This document shows, one piece after another, positions 6,219 to 13,124 of a DNA stretch of 64,000 nt. Within the stretch, counting starts at the first letter, position 1. Every line of letters begins with the position of its first letter. This stretch comes from Paenibacillus pabuli (GTDB lineage: Bacteria; Bacillota; Bacilli; Paenibacillales; Paenibacillaceae), in assembly GCF_023101145.1 (NCBI RefSeq), contig NZ_CP073714.1, forward strand, positions 2,356,001 through 2,420,000, read 5' to 3'. The notes under the pieces are model-generated. The model was not told the origin of the DNA, made no database searches, and saw nothing but the letters and a program-made list of their open reading frames with translations. The translations under genes were made by a program, and so were the position numbers.

Positions 6219-7254
6219 ATGGATAAACGTAAAGGAAGAACAATTAAGAGTGAGCGCACATCAACACGCTTACAACATTCGTTAGACTATATGTTTGATT
6301 ATTACTACCAGGCGAAGAAGTCGGAAGGTCGAGCGGAGAATACGCTAAAGACCTACGTACAAAATTACAATTACTTCTGCGAATTTCTGGACGAGCGTAA
6401 GATCATTCGTGACATCCGGAATATCAACGTTGAAGTAGGGTGTGATTACATAATTTGGTTACGCGATGAAAAACGAAGGTTCAGTGATAACTGTAACATT
6501 CCGGAATCTGTTCGTACTGTGGGATTGCTTCCGAAATCAATTAACACGCGCATTAAGAATATGAAGACGATGTTTAAGTTTTTAAAAGAAGAGGAAGTAA
6601 TTGAAGCAGACCCGTTTACGTATTTAAAGAACGTACAGGACATTAGGAAGGATATTGAGGTTCTTACCGCGGAGGAGATGAGCGACCTTCTAAAAGCGCC
6701 AAACCAGCGCAAATACAGCGACTTCCGTGATTTCGTTGTGATAAACCTCCTAATTGACGGGATGTTACGCGTAGACGAGGCGTTAACATTACGAAAGACT
6801 GACGTAGACTTCGCCGCATGTTGTGCAACTTTACGGCGAGAAGTGACCAAGACGCGTAAACCTCGAATTGTACCGATCACTAAACGAACTGCTAAGCTGA
6901 TGCAAGAGTTAATCCGCGAATCAACGGAGTTTGGAAGTGAATATATTCCTTAATAATTACGGGAAACGGTTGGTTCCGAATCCCTTCCGTCACCAATTAA
7001 AGAAATATGCGGATAGGGCAGGAATTGAGAAGCGCGTGTATCCGCATCTACTGAGACATTCGGGAGCCATGTTATTCTTAGAGGAGGGTGGTTCACAGCG
7101 TCACCTACAGGTTATCCTTGGACATGCTGATGGGCGTATGACCGCTCACTATACCCACCTATCTGATAAGAACGTGAAAAAGAATCATGATGAGTATTCA
7201 CCTCTGAACGCGGTTATCGGAAAATTGGAAAAACCGCGAAAGATTAAAAGATAA
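6219..7254 (+). pseudogene. int: Tyrosine recombinase (integrase), broken by one frameshift
   Basis: The start is ATG 6219, nine bases after AAGGAGA. The first frame ends at 6953 after SEYIP; the rest continues in the next frame from about 6940 (YIFLNNYGKRLVP). Together they make a phage-type integrase of about 345 residues: an N-terminal SAM-like core-binding domain (DYYYQAKKSEGRAENTLKTY), then the catalytic domain with Arg in DGMLRVDEALTL, HLLRHSGA and LGHADGRMTAHYTHL ending in the nucleophilic Tyr. All catalytic residues are present, split over two frames. No slippery heptamer is visible at the junction, so this looks like an inactivating indel or a sequencing error rather than programmed frameshifting. 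It is adjacent to the left att core. Confidence 0.85.
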
Positions 7255-7293
7255 TTTCTGTCTTCCATCAGAAGCTATTTAAGGGTAAAAATG

Positions 7294-7340
7294 AGGCGCA
7301 GTTCTCGCGGGAGAAATTCCGTTGAGGGCTGCGCCTTTTT
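7294..7340 (+). terminator. Terminator after the integrase
   Basis: AGGCGCAG at 7294 pairs with CTGCGCCT at 7329, with a 27-nt loop, followed by TTTTT. The facing minus-strand gene ends immediately beyond it. Confidence 0.7.
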
Positions 7341-7346
7341 CTGCGT

Positions 7347-8127
7347 TTATTTGATAGGAGCCCATTTGAACGCGGAAACCTTAGTATCACCGTACTCCGC
7401 CAACGGACTGTTGTAATCAGCAAAGTAAGAGTTAGGATCTTTAAATTCATAAGTAACCCACACATTTTGAACATAGCCAATAGGATCAACTTTCAGAGTT
7501 GGATACTTATAGTAACTGCCATCAGTTATGCCTTTTATTTTCTTGGTGGGTAACTTAGAGGAGATATCCTTTGCAAACTCCTCAATGAATTGTCTGATCT
7601 GGCTTTCTGTTTTGGTTGCCTTAAGAACTGCATTAGTATCAATTGGAATTTTGGTTATCAAAGATAAGCTGGTCTACGCTTCTAACATCGTAATGAAAGT
7701 TGATTAGGAGGTCATAAGCTTCAAACTTAGACTTATTTTCAGTAACGCTAAAACTAAATTTTAAATCTGTAAGTGAAGTTTTAAGAGGTGACTTTACTCC
7801 ATAAGTTTCATTGAGATATTTTTCGATGCTTTTTGCGTCTTTAAGTGAGGCCGTAGCCTGCGTAGGAGTACTGGTGATAGAGTTACTTATATTCGACGAG
7901 TTAAAGTTAAGGCTATTGTTACTACTGTTATATGTAACACTGGCATCAAAAACTTTTGAAATATCTTTTAATGGAACATAGCTTACCCCTTCAATAACCT
8001 TGACAGCAATATTAGATTTTTGACCGTTAATGAATAAACTTGTCTTTGAAGCCGCGTACGCTCCAATTGTAAATGATGCGAACAAAGACGCACCAATTAT
8101 TGAAGAGATAATAAGTTTTCTTTTCAT
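7347..8127 (-). pseudogene. Exported copper-amine-oxidase N-domain protein, frameshifted
   Basis: Read from 8127 downward: a signal peptide (MKRKLIISSIIGASLFASF, then GAYA), then a copper amine oxidase N-terminal stalk domain (LFINGQ, VSYVPLKDISKVFDA), a Ser/Thr linker and a folded domain beginning DAKSIEKYLNETYGVKSPL. The frame stops at 7639 shortly after VDQLIF. The rest (ITKIPIDTNAVLKATKTESQ and on to KWAPIK) is in another frame from about 7655 to 7347. The two parts join without a gap, so a single indel near 7650 broke the gene. SD AGGAGG precedes the ATG. Such exported stalk-domain proteins are frequent in Paenibacillus. Cargo of the right-hand element. Confidence 0.75.
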
Positions 8128-8214
8128 CTAACATCCTCCTAATAAGCTTTTATTTCATACTACCAAATATGGGAAAAGGAACTAGATAATTATTTCAATT
8201 ATTGTAAATATGAT

Positions 8215-8243
8215 AAGTAGTAAATTTAAATTGTGAACTACTT
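8215..8243. repeat. Inverted repeat upstream of the exported-protein gene
   Basis: AAGTAGT at 8215-8221 and ACTACTT at 8237-8243 are perfect 7-bp arms with a 15-bp AT-rich centre, about 90 bp upstream of the minus-strand exported protein gene. It could be an operator or a cruciform; nothing more can be said. Confidence 0.35.
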
Positions 8244-8293
8244 GAAAAACATGCGCTGCAACTATTAATTTCGGATAGCTACGGTATTTAAGA

Positions 8294-8351
8294 TGTCACG
8301 ACGTCGCGACATTTCTCCCGCTTGTATAATCCGCCCCTCCCGCGCTATACT
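8294..8351 (+). promoter_or_regulatory. Operator-like palindrome and sigma-A promoter
   Basis: TGTCACGACGTCGCGACA (8294-8311) is an 18-bp palindrome with a single mismatched pair. It is followed by TTGTAT (8322-8327), 18 bp and TATACT (8346-8351). The layout is that of a regulated promoter driving the small conserved gene at 8399. Confidence 0.55.
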
Positions 8352-8398
8352 AAGAACAAACGTTCCGCTACGGAGGAGAAAGCGAGGAGCCTCGCCTT

Positions 8399-8784
8399 AT
8401 GATCGATATCATCAACGAAGACCGCGCGCTCATCAAATCGCATATCATTCTCCCGCGGGTCCTCACCGCATTCGAACGGGACATCGCGCTAATCAACACG
8501 ACCCTAAAGACGCCGGGTCCATACGTCAACGTCATTGCGGAAGCTCAGCGCAAGATCACCGCAGATATATACGAAATCCGCAAACAATCCCTCAGCGCGG
8601 CATCAAAGTCTACGAAGAGCTATCGGATAATGACGGAGTGACGGCGCGCTATAAATGTCGCGGCTATGAATCGGAGATGAGGCTGCGGTGGTCAACGATG
8701 GCGGCGGATGCGAGCGTGGTTATGCGGAAGTATCTCGGAATGAGTGAGGGAGCGCGGCCGATCGTTACGGTGCCTCCGAAGTAG
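8399..8784 (+). pseudogene. Small conserved protein, frameshifted
   Basis: Frame one (from ATG 8399) reads MIDIINEDRALIKSHIILP and continues to IYEIRKQ near 8587. The sensible continuation, QRGIKVYEEL... RWSTMAADASVVMRKYLGM, is in the adjacent frame and ends at 8784. The joined product would be about 128 residues: an N-terminal helical half and a C-terminal half with the motif YKCRGYESEMRLRW. I believe this is a small family seen repeatedly in Paenibacillus mobile elements, but I cannot name a function. One indel near 8590 separates the halves. Confidence 0.6.
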
Positions 8785-8786
8785 CT

Positions 8787-8818
8787 AGAGAAAAGACGCA
8801 GTTTTGAACGCTGCGTCT
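8787..8818 (-). terminator. Terminator of the holin-like toxin transcript (minus strand)
   Basis: Minus strand: AGACGCAG, 9-nt loop, CTGCGTCT, then TTTCTCT. Eight perfect pairs. It would end a toxin mRNA of roughly 230-250 nt, close to the size of BsrG-type mRNAs. Confidence 0.65.
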
Positions 8819-8824
8819 GGGGTA

Positions 8825-8909
8825 TTGCTTGTGTTGGAACTAAGCGTTATGATTATTACTGAATAGTGATCGCGGTAGCAGCTCTTGGCGGGGAGGCTAT
8901 CGCTTTTTT
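8825..8909 (+). ncRNA. Candidate antisense antitoxin RNA: promoter plus terminator
   Basis: Plus-strand promoter TTGCTT (8825-8830), 17 bp, TATGAT (8848-8853). A plus-strand intrinsic terminator lies downstream: GCGGTAGC (8872) pairs with GCTATCGC (8896), then TTTTTT ending at 8909. The RNA (about 8860-8909) would be complementary to the 3' untranslated part and last four codons of the toxin gene on the other strand. This tail-to-tail overlap is the arrangement of BsrG/SR4 and TxpA/RatA. About 50 nt is short for the class, so a promoter further upstream is also possible. Confidence 0.45.
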
Positions 8910-9007
8910 ACGTGCAAAAAGAAAATTACTGATGTAATGAAGGCCAACATTGCGAAAATAAAAGTACCAAAGTTAAGCATGACGTCAAGTGCCTCGTATG
9001 TACTCAT
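8897..9007 (-). CDS. Holin-like type I toxin (TxpA/BsrG class, Hol_Tox)
   Basis: 36 residues. It begins MSTYEALDVMLNFGTF, close to the conserved MSTYEAL-x-LM-x-x-G-x-F start of Bacillales putative holin-like toxins, then one hydrophobic span (FAMLAFITSVIFFLHV) and the basic end KKR. The SD AAAGGTGGTGA lies just before the ATG. The family's characterised members damage the membrane when not silenced by an antisense RNA from the opposite strand. Convergent terminators on both strands flank the 3' end, in keeping with such a pair. Element-stability or abortive-infection roles are inferences. Confidence 0.75.
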   Translation of the reverse strand: MSTYEALDVMLNFGTFIFAMLAFITSVIFFLHVKKR

Positions 9008-9089
9008 CTCATCACCACCTTTCTCATAAATTAAGTGTAACTTCATTTTTGTTCAAATAAAAGAGAAATTACCCCCCTACTAGTTATAC

Positions 9090-9118
9090 TTGACAAAATC
9101 AAATATAGGGGCTATCTA
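9090..9118 (+). promoter_or_regulatory. Good sigma-A promoter with no obvious gene
   Basis: TTGACA (9090-9095), 17 bp, TATCTA (9113-9118). It points into about 650 bp without a convincing reading frame (see the next entry) and faces away from the toxin gene. Confidence 0.5.
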
Positions 9119-9778
9119 CATGCTTGGCGAGTATACATAGTCAAATCCGCTAATACACATGTGCCGATTTACGCGTTGACACCTCCGTAGTATAAGTGGA
9201 CTAGCGTATTTTGGTAAAACGTTATATTCGGTGATTCCGTGTTTATGCGCGGATTTCGGTGATAGTCGTGAAATGCCGTATATTTTCCGCTTCATACCGA
9301 AAATTTTCGACTTGAAACCGAAACATTTCGGCTTTATGCTGCTTTTCTGCAACTCCGTGAACTATCGATATTTTCCGCCGATCTCACGTATTTTTCTGTT
9401 TCCTCGTGTTTACGTAGAATTTCGAAGTCAATGGCGTTTCTCGGTAATTCCGATTATAGCCTGAAAGGGGTGTATACTCCAATGCTCAAATTCGGACATT
9501 ACGTTTTGAATTAGCGATTAACTTACGATGCGTCAAGTCGCTTAAATGCTATTCAAGTATTTTCAAATCACTCTGCACTCAGTGGAATGATTTTATTTTT
9601 TGAGGTTTTATTAGCACATGGCGTAATCATACCTTTTTAAATTTCTCTGTTTATCTCTCATATACGCATTATTTCATTTTCTTTCATTGTCAGATCCGAT
9701 TAGGCAGATAATTGCAGGAAATTTGCGCCAATTTGTCGAAGTATCCGCGTAGCCACAACGAAAGGACTACGTCTATAT
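9119..9778. other. Non-coding stretch with imperfect repeated CCGAAA/TTTCGG and CGTG motifs
   Basis: No convincing coding frame. Between about 9210 and 9470 the sequence repeats variants of TTCGGTGAT, CCGTG and CCGAAA(n)TTTCG(G), including CCGAAAATTTTCG and CCGAAACATTTCGG. These could fold or bind protein. A promoter reads into it from 9118. It could be a regulatory RNA, a replication or transfer origin of the element, or decayed coding DNA. Confidence 0.35.
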
Positions 9779-9916
9779 ATGCGTCAGCTGACCTCAGATA
9801 TCCAACTTTATACCGCGCAAATGGACCGAACGCCCATCGTTATATTTATAGGCGCGGAGCTCGTTGGCAGCGGTGTTTACGGAAATGAGCGTTATGCGCG
9901 GAGTCTGTACGTTTAA
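9779..9916 (+). CDS. Possible 45-residue protein
   Basis: Begins MRQLTSDIQLYTAQMDRTP and ends GSGVYGNERYARSLYV, with a small hydrophobic strand IVIFIGAEL between. It reads like a folded mini-protein of the kind found in phage early regions and lies 22 bp upstream of the membrane protein gene. The SD is weak (AAAGGA, 13 nt upstream), so support rests on amino-acid composition and position. Confidence 0.4.
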   Translation: MRQLTSDIQLYTAQMDRTPIVIFIGAELVGSGVYGNERYARSLYV

Positions 9917-9938
9917 ATATGCGGGATAAGGCGGTAGT

Positions 9939-10607
9939 ATGAAATTGACAAGTAAAGTAACGAAGTTCCTCATCAATACCTTTTTAATGCTTGCGGTTTT
10001 GTGTATCTCGTGCGTATTTATCGCCATGTTCCGTGTTGTTTTTCCTAGTATCGATCCCAACGATTGGGATATCTTAGCGTTTGTTGGCTCGATGATTGCC
10101 GCTATAGTCACAATTGTCGGTATCCGCGTCCCAATACTTGCTCAACGAAGAGAACAACGCAAGGCGCAATATAGGTCTGCGCTTAAGCAGTTACATGTGG
10201 CAACGAAAGAAATGCGACGGATACTAGATGTTCATCATTACAAATTTATGGATTTTGAGACAAATGAGGTTGATCTTTCGGAGACATTGGGACTGCATGC
10301 GGATTTCATAAATGACTATATCGAGTCTGCGAGTAACCTCAAGGATACTTTAATCGACGTCATGGAGTGGGAAGAGTTTGAAGTATTTGAAAACAAACTT
10401 AGAAGATTGCAAGGGTTTCTATATTACAAAGACTCTCTAGATGTATATTTGGCATTTGTCGACCCAGATGGAGTATTCGTTCATGAGGTAAATGACTATT
10501 TAAATCAAGCAGTAGAACTTGAAAAATATCTAATTGAGTACCAGGAAAATACACTGAAAAAATATAAGGAACTCAGCCAAGAATCTGGTTTTAAACTATT
10601 TGGATGA
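9939..10607 (+). CDS. Two-TM membrane protein with a cytoplasmic helical domain
   Basis: 222 residues. TM1 is at about 10-33 (FLINTFLMLAVLCISCVFIA), TM2 at about 43-66 (DILAFVGSMIAAIVTIVGIRV), then a basic coiled helix (AQRREQRKAQYRSALKQL) and a long acidic helical domain to the C-terminus. No enzymatic motif is seen. A short membrane anchor plus a helical sensor-like domain in the cargo part of a mobile element is a layout seen in phage exclusion and other defence effectors, but also in many uncharacterised proteins. Unbroken, unlike three other genes of this element, which suggests it is still used. Confidence 0.65.
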   Translation: MKLTSKVTKFLINTFLMLAVLCISCVFIAMFRVVFPSIDPNDWDILAFVGSMIAAIVTIVGIRVPILAQRREQRKAQYRSALKQLHVATKEMRRILDVHHYKFMDFETNEVDLSETLGLHADFINDYIESASNLKDTLIDVMEWEEFEVFENKLRRLQGFLYYKDSLDVYLAFVDPDGVFVHEVNDYLNQAVELEKYLIEYQENTLKKYKELSQESGFKLFG

Positions 10608-10643
10608 CTACTAACCATAAATGACAGCTCCAGTCCCTCTCCG

Positions 10644-10766
10644 CTAAACTATAAACTCGCAGAATACCGGAGTCCGCAGCATCCCTGCTTTGGTCCAGTT
10701 CCGCATCTTAACGCGAGCCCTAATCCGCGGCTCAACGTATACAAACTTGCCCGCATCGGAGATCAT
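10644..10766 (-). pseudogene. C-terminal remnant of an ATP-dependent DNA ligase
   Basis: A 40-residue minus-strand frame reads GKFVYVEPRIRARVKMRNWT, then KAGMLRTPVFCEFIV and a stop. This is the end of the OB-fold domain of ATP-dependent DNA ligases (VEP-x-(L/I)-x-x-x-VK-x-RNWTK-x-G-x-xR-x-PVF). The frame begins at an ATG inside the domain, so only the tail survives; the adenylation domain is absent from the window. The plus-strand terminator at 10749 overlaps its 5' end. It shows that the element once carried replication or repair genes read in this direction. Confidence 0.6.
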
Positions 10767-10789
10767 TTCCGGTCGCGGGCTTTGTTTTT
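10749..10789 (+). terminator. Terminator downstream of the membrane protein gene
   Basis: GCCCGC (10749) pairs with GCGGGC (10775), with an inner GGA-TCC pairing, followed by TTTGTTTTTC. Confidence 0.6.
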
Positions 10790-10932
10790 CTTTTAGGAGT
10801 GTCTGTTGAACTTAGACCCGTTTCACTCAGGAACTTTGAGCGGTCAGCATAGGGAGGTCGGATGAATAGGCTGGAATAATAACAGCAATAATAATTTCGA
10901 TCTTGATAAAATAATTAAAAGGAGAAATCTAG

Positions 10933-11772
10933 ATGAATAATTTGCAACTTAGTTTTTCCGAATCTACACTGAACACAGTATTAAAAAAGGGACTCTCTTT
11001 AGTAAAACAAGACGAGCCTATATCAAAACCTATCGTGGAATCAAATGGTGTTAAAATTACATCAAATGTCCAGATTAAAACCATTGAAGTGGGCAATTTA
11101 GTACTTGTTGAGCCTAACAAGATCAAGTTAAACAATGTAAAACTATCTTTTGAGTTGCTTAATATAGTTGTTGAGGTTGATATAAAACGCATACATGACA
11201 AAATTAAAGTAGTTGACCTTCCAGGAAACAAATTTGATGTCAACATAAGCTGGGACTTTTTTGGTGATGAGCCAGATATTAGATTGACTTTAGGGATTGA
11301 GGATTACTTAAGTCCTGAGTTTAATGCTGAAATGAGCATTACGATAGATGGCTTTGATGTTATAGCGGAGTTAACCAATTTTCAGGTGCAGGATTTGAAA
11401 ATACCAAGTGATCTTGGAGAGAAAATTGAACAAGATGTAATCGACGAGGTAAAGCGAATAATCTCAAAGAAAATAGGGAAATGGGCAGATAAAGTTTTAG
11501 ATTTTATCGGAGATCTTTCCAAATATCTTCCTGTAGATGGATTATCAGGTTGGGTGGTTAGTAAATTAACAGAAAGTGAAGCGTTAAAGGATTTGTTAGG
11601 AACTGCTGTTAAAGACAATGTGGAGAAACAAAAGTTGTATACATTACCTAATCAATTTGAATTAGGAAAGGAGCAGACTCGAGTTACTCTCTCTCTTGAT
11701 GATCAGAACCCTTTATCAGTGTTTGTCAAAGACTCCACCTTAACTGGATCAGTCAACTTCAAAGATATTTGA
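10933..11772 (+). CDS. Beta-rich protein, possibly TULIP/P47-like lipid-binding fold
   Basis: 279 residues, AT-rich codon use, SD AAGGAG nine bases before ATG. The first 130 residues alternate short amphipathic strands (GVKITSNVQIKTIEVGNLVL, KIKLNNVKLSFELLNIVVEV). Next come a helical middle (GEKIEQDVIDEVKRIISKKI) and strands at the C-terminus (RVTLSLDDQNPLSVFV). The pattern of long curved strands around an amphipathic helix resembles TULIP-superfamily proteins such as Clostridium/Paenibacillus P47 and OrfX. I see no signature motif, so this stays a structural guess. No signal peptide. Lower GC than its neighbours and an isolated transcription unit indicate late-acquired cargo. Confidence 0.5.
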   Translation: MNNLQLSFSESTLNTVLKKGLSLVKQDEPISKPIVESNGVKITSNVQIKTIEVGNLVLVEPNKIKLNNVKLSFELLNIVVEVDIKRIHDKIKVVDLPGNKFDVNISWDFFGDEPDIRLTLGIEDYLSPEFNAEMSITIDGFDVIAELTNFQVQDLKIPSDLGEKIEQDVIDEVKRIISKKIGKWADKVLDFIGDLSKYLPVDGLSGWVVSKLTESEALKDLLGTAVKDNVEKQKLYTLPNQFELGKEQTRVTLSLDDQNPLSVFVKDSTLTGSVNFKDI

Positions 11773-11795
11773 TAAGAAAATGTTCTTGTTGTACT

Positions 11796-11831
11796 AAAAC
11801 CGCAACCCACACGCAGGGTTAGCGGTTTTTT
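11796..11831 (+). terminator. Terminator of the beta-rich cargo gene
   Basis: AAAACCGC with GCGGTTTT and an inner AACCC/GGGTT stem, followed by TTTTTT; 24 bp after the stop codon. Confidence 0.8.
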
Positions 11832-11935
11832 CACGTTCTATCCGTCAAATCCCCGTACAAACGCCGCGCCATTCTCGTCCGGGTACGTTCCCCTTACCGA
11901 AGCCCTAAAGCGCTTAGTTCTTGGAAATTACACGT

Positions 11936-11963
11936 AAAAAAGAGCCGTAGTGATTAACGGCTC
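11936..11963 (-). terminator. Minus-strand terminator of the small gene at the right end
   Basis: Minus strand: GAGCCGT, 8-nt loop, ACGGCTC, then TTTTTT. It includes the stop codon region of the small ORF and supports real minus-strand transcription. Confidence 0.7.
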
Positions 11964-12070
11964 TCTTCGTTGTCATTCGGTATGTATTCGATCAACGCGT
12001 CAATCCCATACTGACGGTCGCTTCCGTTCTCCTTAGCAATTCGGTTAATGGCGTTCAATATCTCTACCAT
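11954..12070 (-). CDS. Small conserved-looking protein, start uncertain
   Basis: The frame is open from about 12150 to 11954. Its best-looking part is SADICLDLASGETRTIKLET followed by MVEILNAINRIAKENG and a tail IDALIEYIPNDNEESR. The only standard start is ATG 12070 (38 residues), which lacks an SD and would discard the SADIC segment. A longer form would need a non-standard start near ATA 12148, which has AGGAG just upstream. The upstream part of the frame overlaps the integrase arm sites. A terminator follows the stop. Function unknown. Confidence 0.4.
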   Translation of the reverse strand: MVEILNAINRIAKENGSDRQYGIDALIEYIPNDNEESR

Positions 12071-12115
12071 AGTTTCAAGTTTGATAGTCCGCGTTTCTCC
12101 ACTCGCGAGGTCTAG

Positions 12116-12155
12116 GCAGATATCCGCACTAAAAGTTGCAGATATACGCTCCTAA
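12116..12155 (+). promoter_or_regulatory. Pair of integrase arm-type sites (right end)
   Basis: GCAGATATCCGCACTAA at 12116 and GCAGATATACGCTCCTAA at 12138, 22 bp apart and in the same orientation as the pair at 6133/6155. They lie 130-170 bp inside the right att core. Confidence 0.7.
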
Positions 12156-12238
12156 ACGCTATAATAAAGATATCGGTAAGGAAATAGCGCGGGTAGTCCG
12201 TGGGCTGGACGCTGGAAACACGCTATTTTACGGGTTTT
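12136..12238 (+). ncRNA. Candidate small structured RNA beside the right att core
   Basis: Promoter TTGCAG (12136-12141), 18 bp, TATAAT (12160-12165). The transcript would begin near 12172 and quickly form a hairpin: AAATAGCG (12182) with CGCTATTT (12221), eight perfect pairs, enclosing a GTCC/GGAC stem, with a weak T-run (GGGTTTTTAG) soon after. No reading frame. The -35 overlaps an arm site, so integrase binding could affect its transcription. Confidence 0.35.
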
Positions 12239-12284
12239 TAGTCTAACGGTGACTGAACGTAAGACACTGCGGAGACAATTGCGA

Positions 12285-12330
12285 GCTGGCAGCGATGAGG
12301 TCAGGGGTTCGATCCCCCTAGGCTCCACCA
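12285..12330 (+). other. Attachment site core, right copy (tRNA-Ala GGC 3' half with CCA)
   Basis: Identical to 6016-6058 over 43 bp, then CCA and a tRNA-style terminator. The encoded CCA and the terminator mark this as the original chromosomal 3' end of the tRNA-Ala(GGC) gene, i.e. attR of the right-hand element. The matching 5' half is not directly upstream. Confidence 0.85.
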
Positions 12331-12344
12331 AAATAGTAAATGCA

Positions 12345-12370
12345 CGCAGTTCCTCGGAACTGCGTTTTTT
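12345..12370 (+). terminator. Terminator of the original tRNA-Ala gene
   Basis: CGCAGTTCC, 2-nt centre, GGAACTGCG, then TTTTTT; 15 bp after the CCA of the right att copy. Confidence 0.8.
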
Positions 12371-12584
12371 GTTTTTGTATGGACATACGCTGATAGAACG
12401 AAGAAAGTGCCATACGAAATAATATTCGATATTTACTGAACGAGAACTCATAATGTTATATAATAGCAGATAACTGGACAAGCATTTTCTTGCTACATAA
12501 TTTGAATTCATAGTTTCTACAAAGTGCTGTACCTCGCCAATACGTTAAAATAAAAAGAGAGTCAACCGAAGGACGGTATAGAAA

Positions 12585-13022
12585 ATGACAACAAAATCAA
12601 GAACTATAATCGCCGAGACGATTGTCAGCAAGAAACCAGTCGATGTGGGTTTCGAAGCTCGGCATACCTGGACATTAGCTATCTTGATTGCTTGGATCGA
12701 GCGACAGTTTGGCCAGTCGTTAGCAGAAAAAGGTGGATCTAAGTTACTTACACGGCTTGGACTACTTATCTACACCAAAGATACATAAATACTTGCCCAC
12801 CCAAAACCGGCTGAGAAAAGAGCATTTCGTGAGATCACGCTCCCAGCACTGAAAGAGCAGGTCATGCAAAGAAAAACAGATCACTTACTATTTAATAAAC
12901 GAGTCGACGATTCGTGCATGTTTGGCGCTGCAATACATGGTTTCTTTAAGTGGCAACTCTCCAACCAGAATTTTTGGTCGGCTTCTAACTTGAATATAAA
13001 ATCTTTAGTTCATCTTATATAA
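12585..13022 (+). pseudogene. IS630-like transposase remnant
   Basis: The frame starting at 12585 reads EARHTWTLAILIAWIERQFG, a winged-helix segment of IS630-type transposases, and stops at TAA 12786. The same frame continues past the stop as LAHPKPAEKRAFREITLPAL, then KEQVMQRKTDHLLFNKRVDDS, matching the linker into the DDE domain where HLLFxDES would be expected. The first catalytic Asp motif is lost (NKRVDDS) and the rest of the domain is missing. No terminal inverted repeats were found. A nonsense mutation plus truncation make it dead. Confidence 0.6.
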
Positions 13023-13124
13023 GTTCGACGGAGGTGAGCCTTTTTTCGTGTGAAATTTGTTCGGAACGGTTTTTTACGGTTGAAATTCGCAGTGAATCCT
13101 AACTTAGAGAGTGGGTAACAGGAT

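Noticed and set aside
6930..6960. Programmed ribosomal frameshift in the integrase
   Set aside because: No X-XXY-YYZ slippery heptamer and no SD-like stimulator or pseudoknot near TATATTCCTTAA; two other genes nearby carry similar breaks.
9116..9464. Overlapping 77-78 codon frames on both strands
   Set aside because: Rich in repeated K/F/G or F/R from the CCGAAA/TTTCGG motifs; no SD and no fold-like pattern.
11838..11927. Minus-strand frame ending RGTYPDENGAAFVRGFDG
   Set aside because: Protein-like and perhaps a gene tail, but only 29 codons with no start and a stop just upstream; too little to annotate.
12152..12511. A 119-codon minus-strand frame containing RGIEPLTSSLPAR across the right att core
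   Set aside because: This peptide is the well-known false ORF read antisense through tRNA 3' ends; no SD or protein-like composition.
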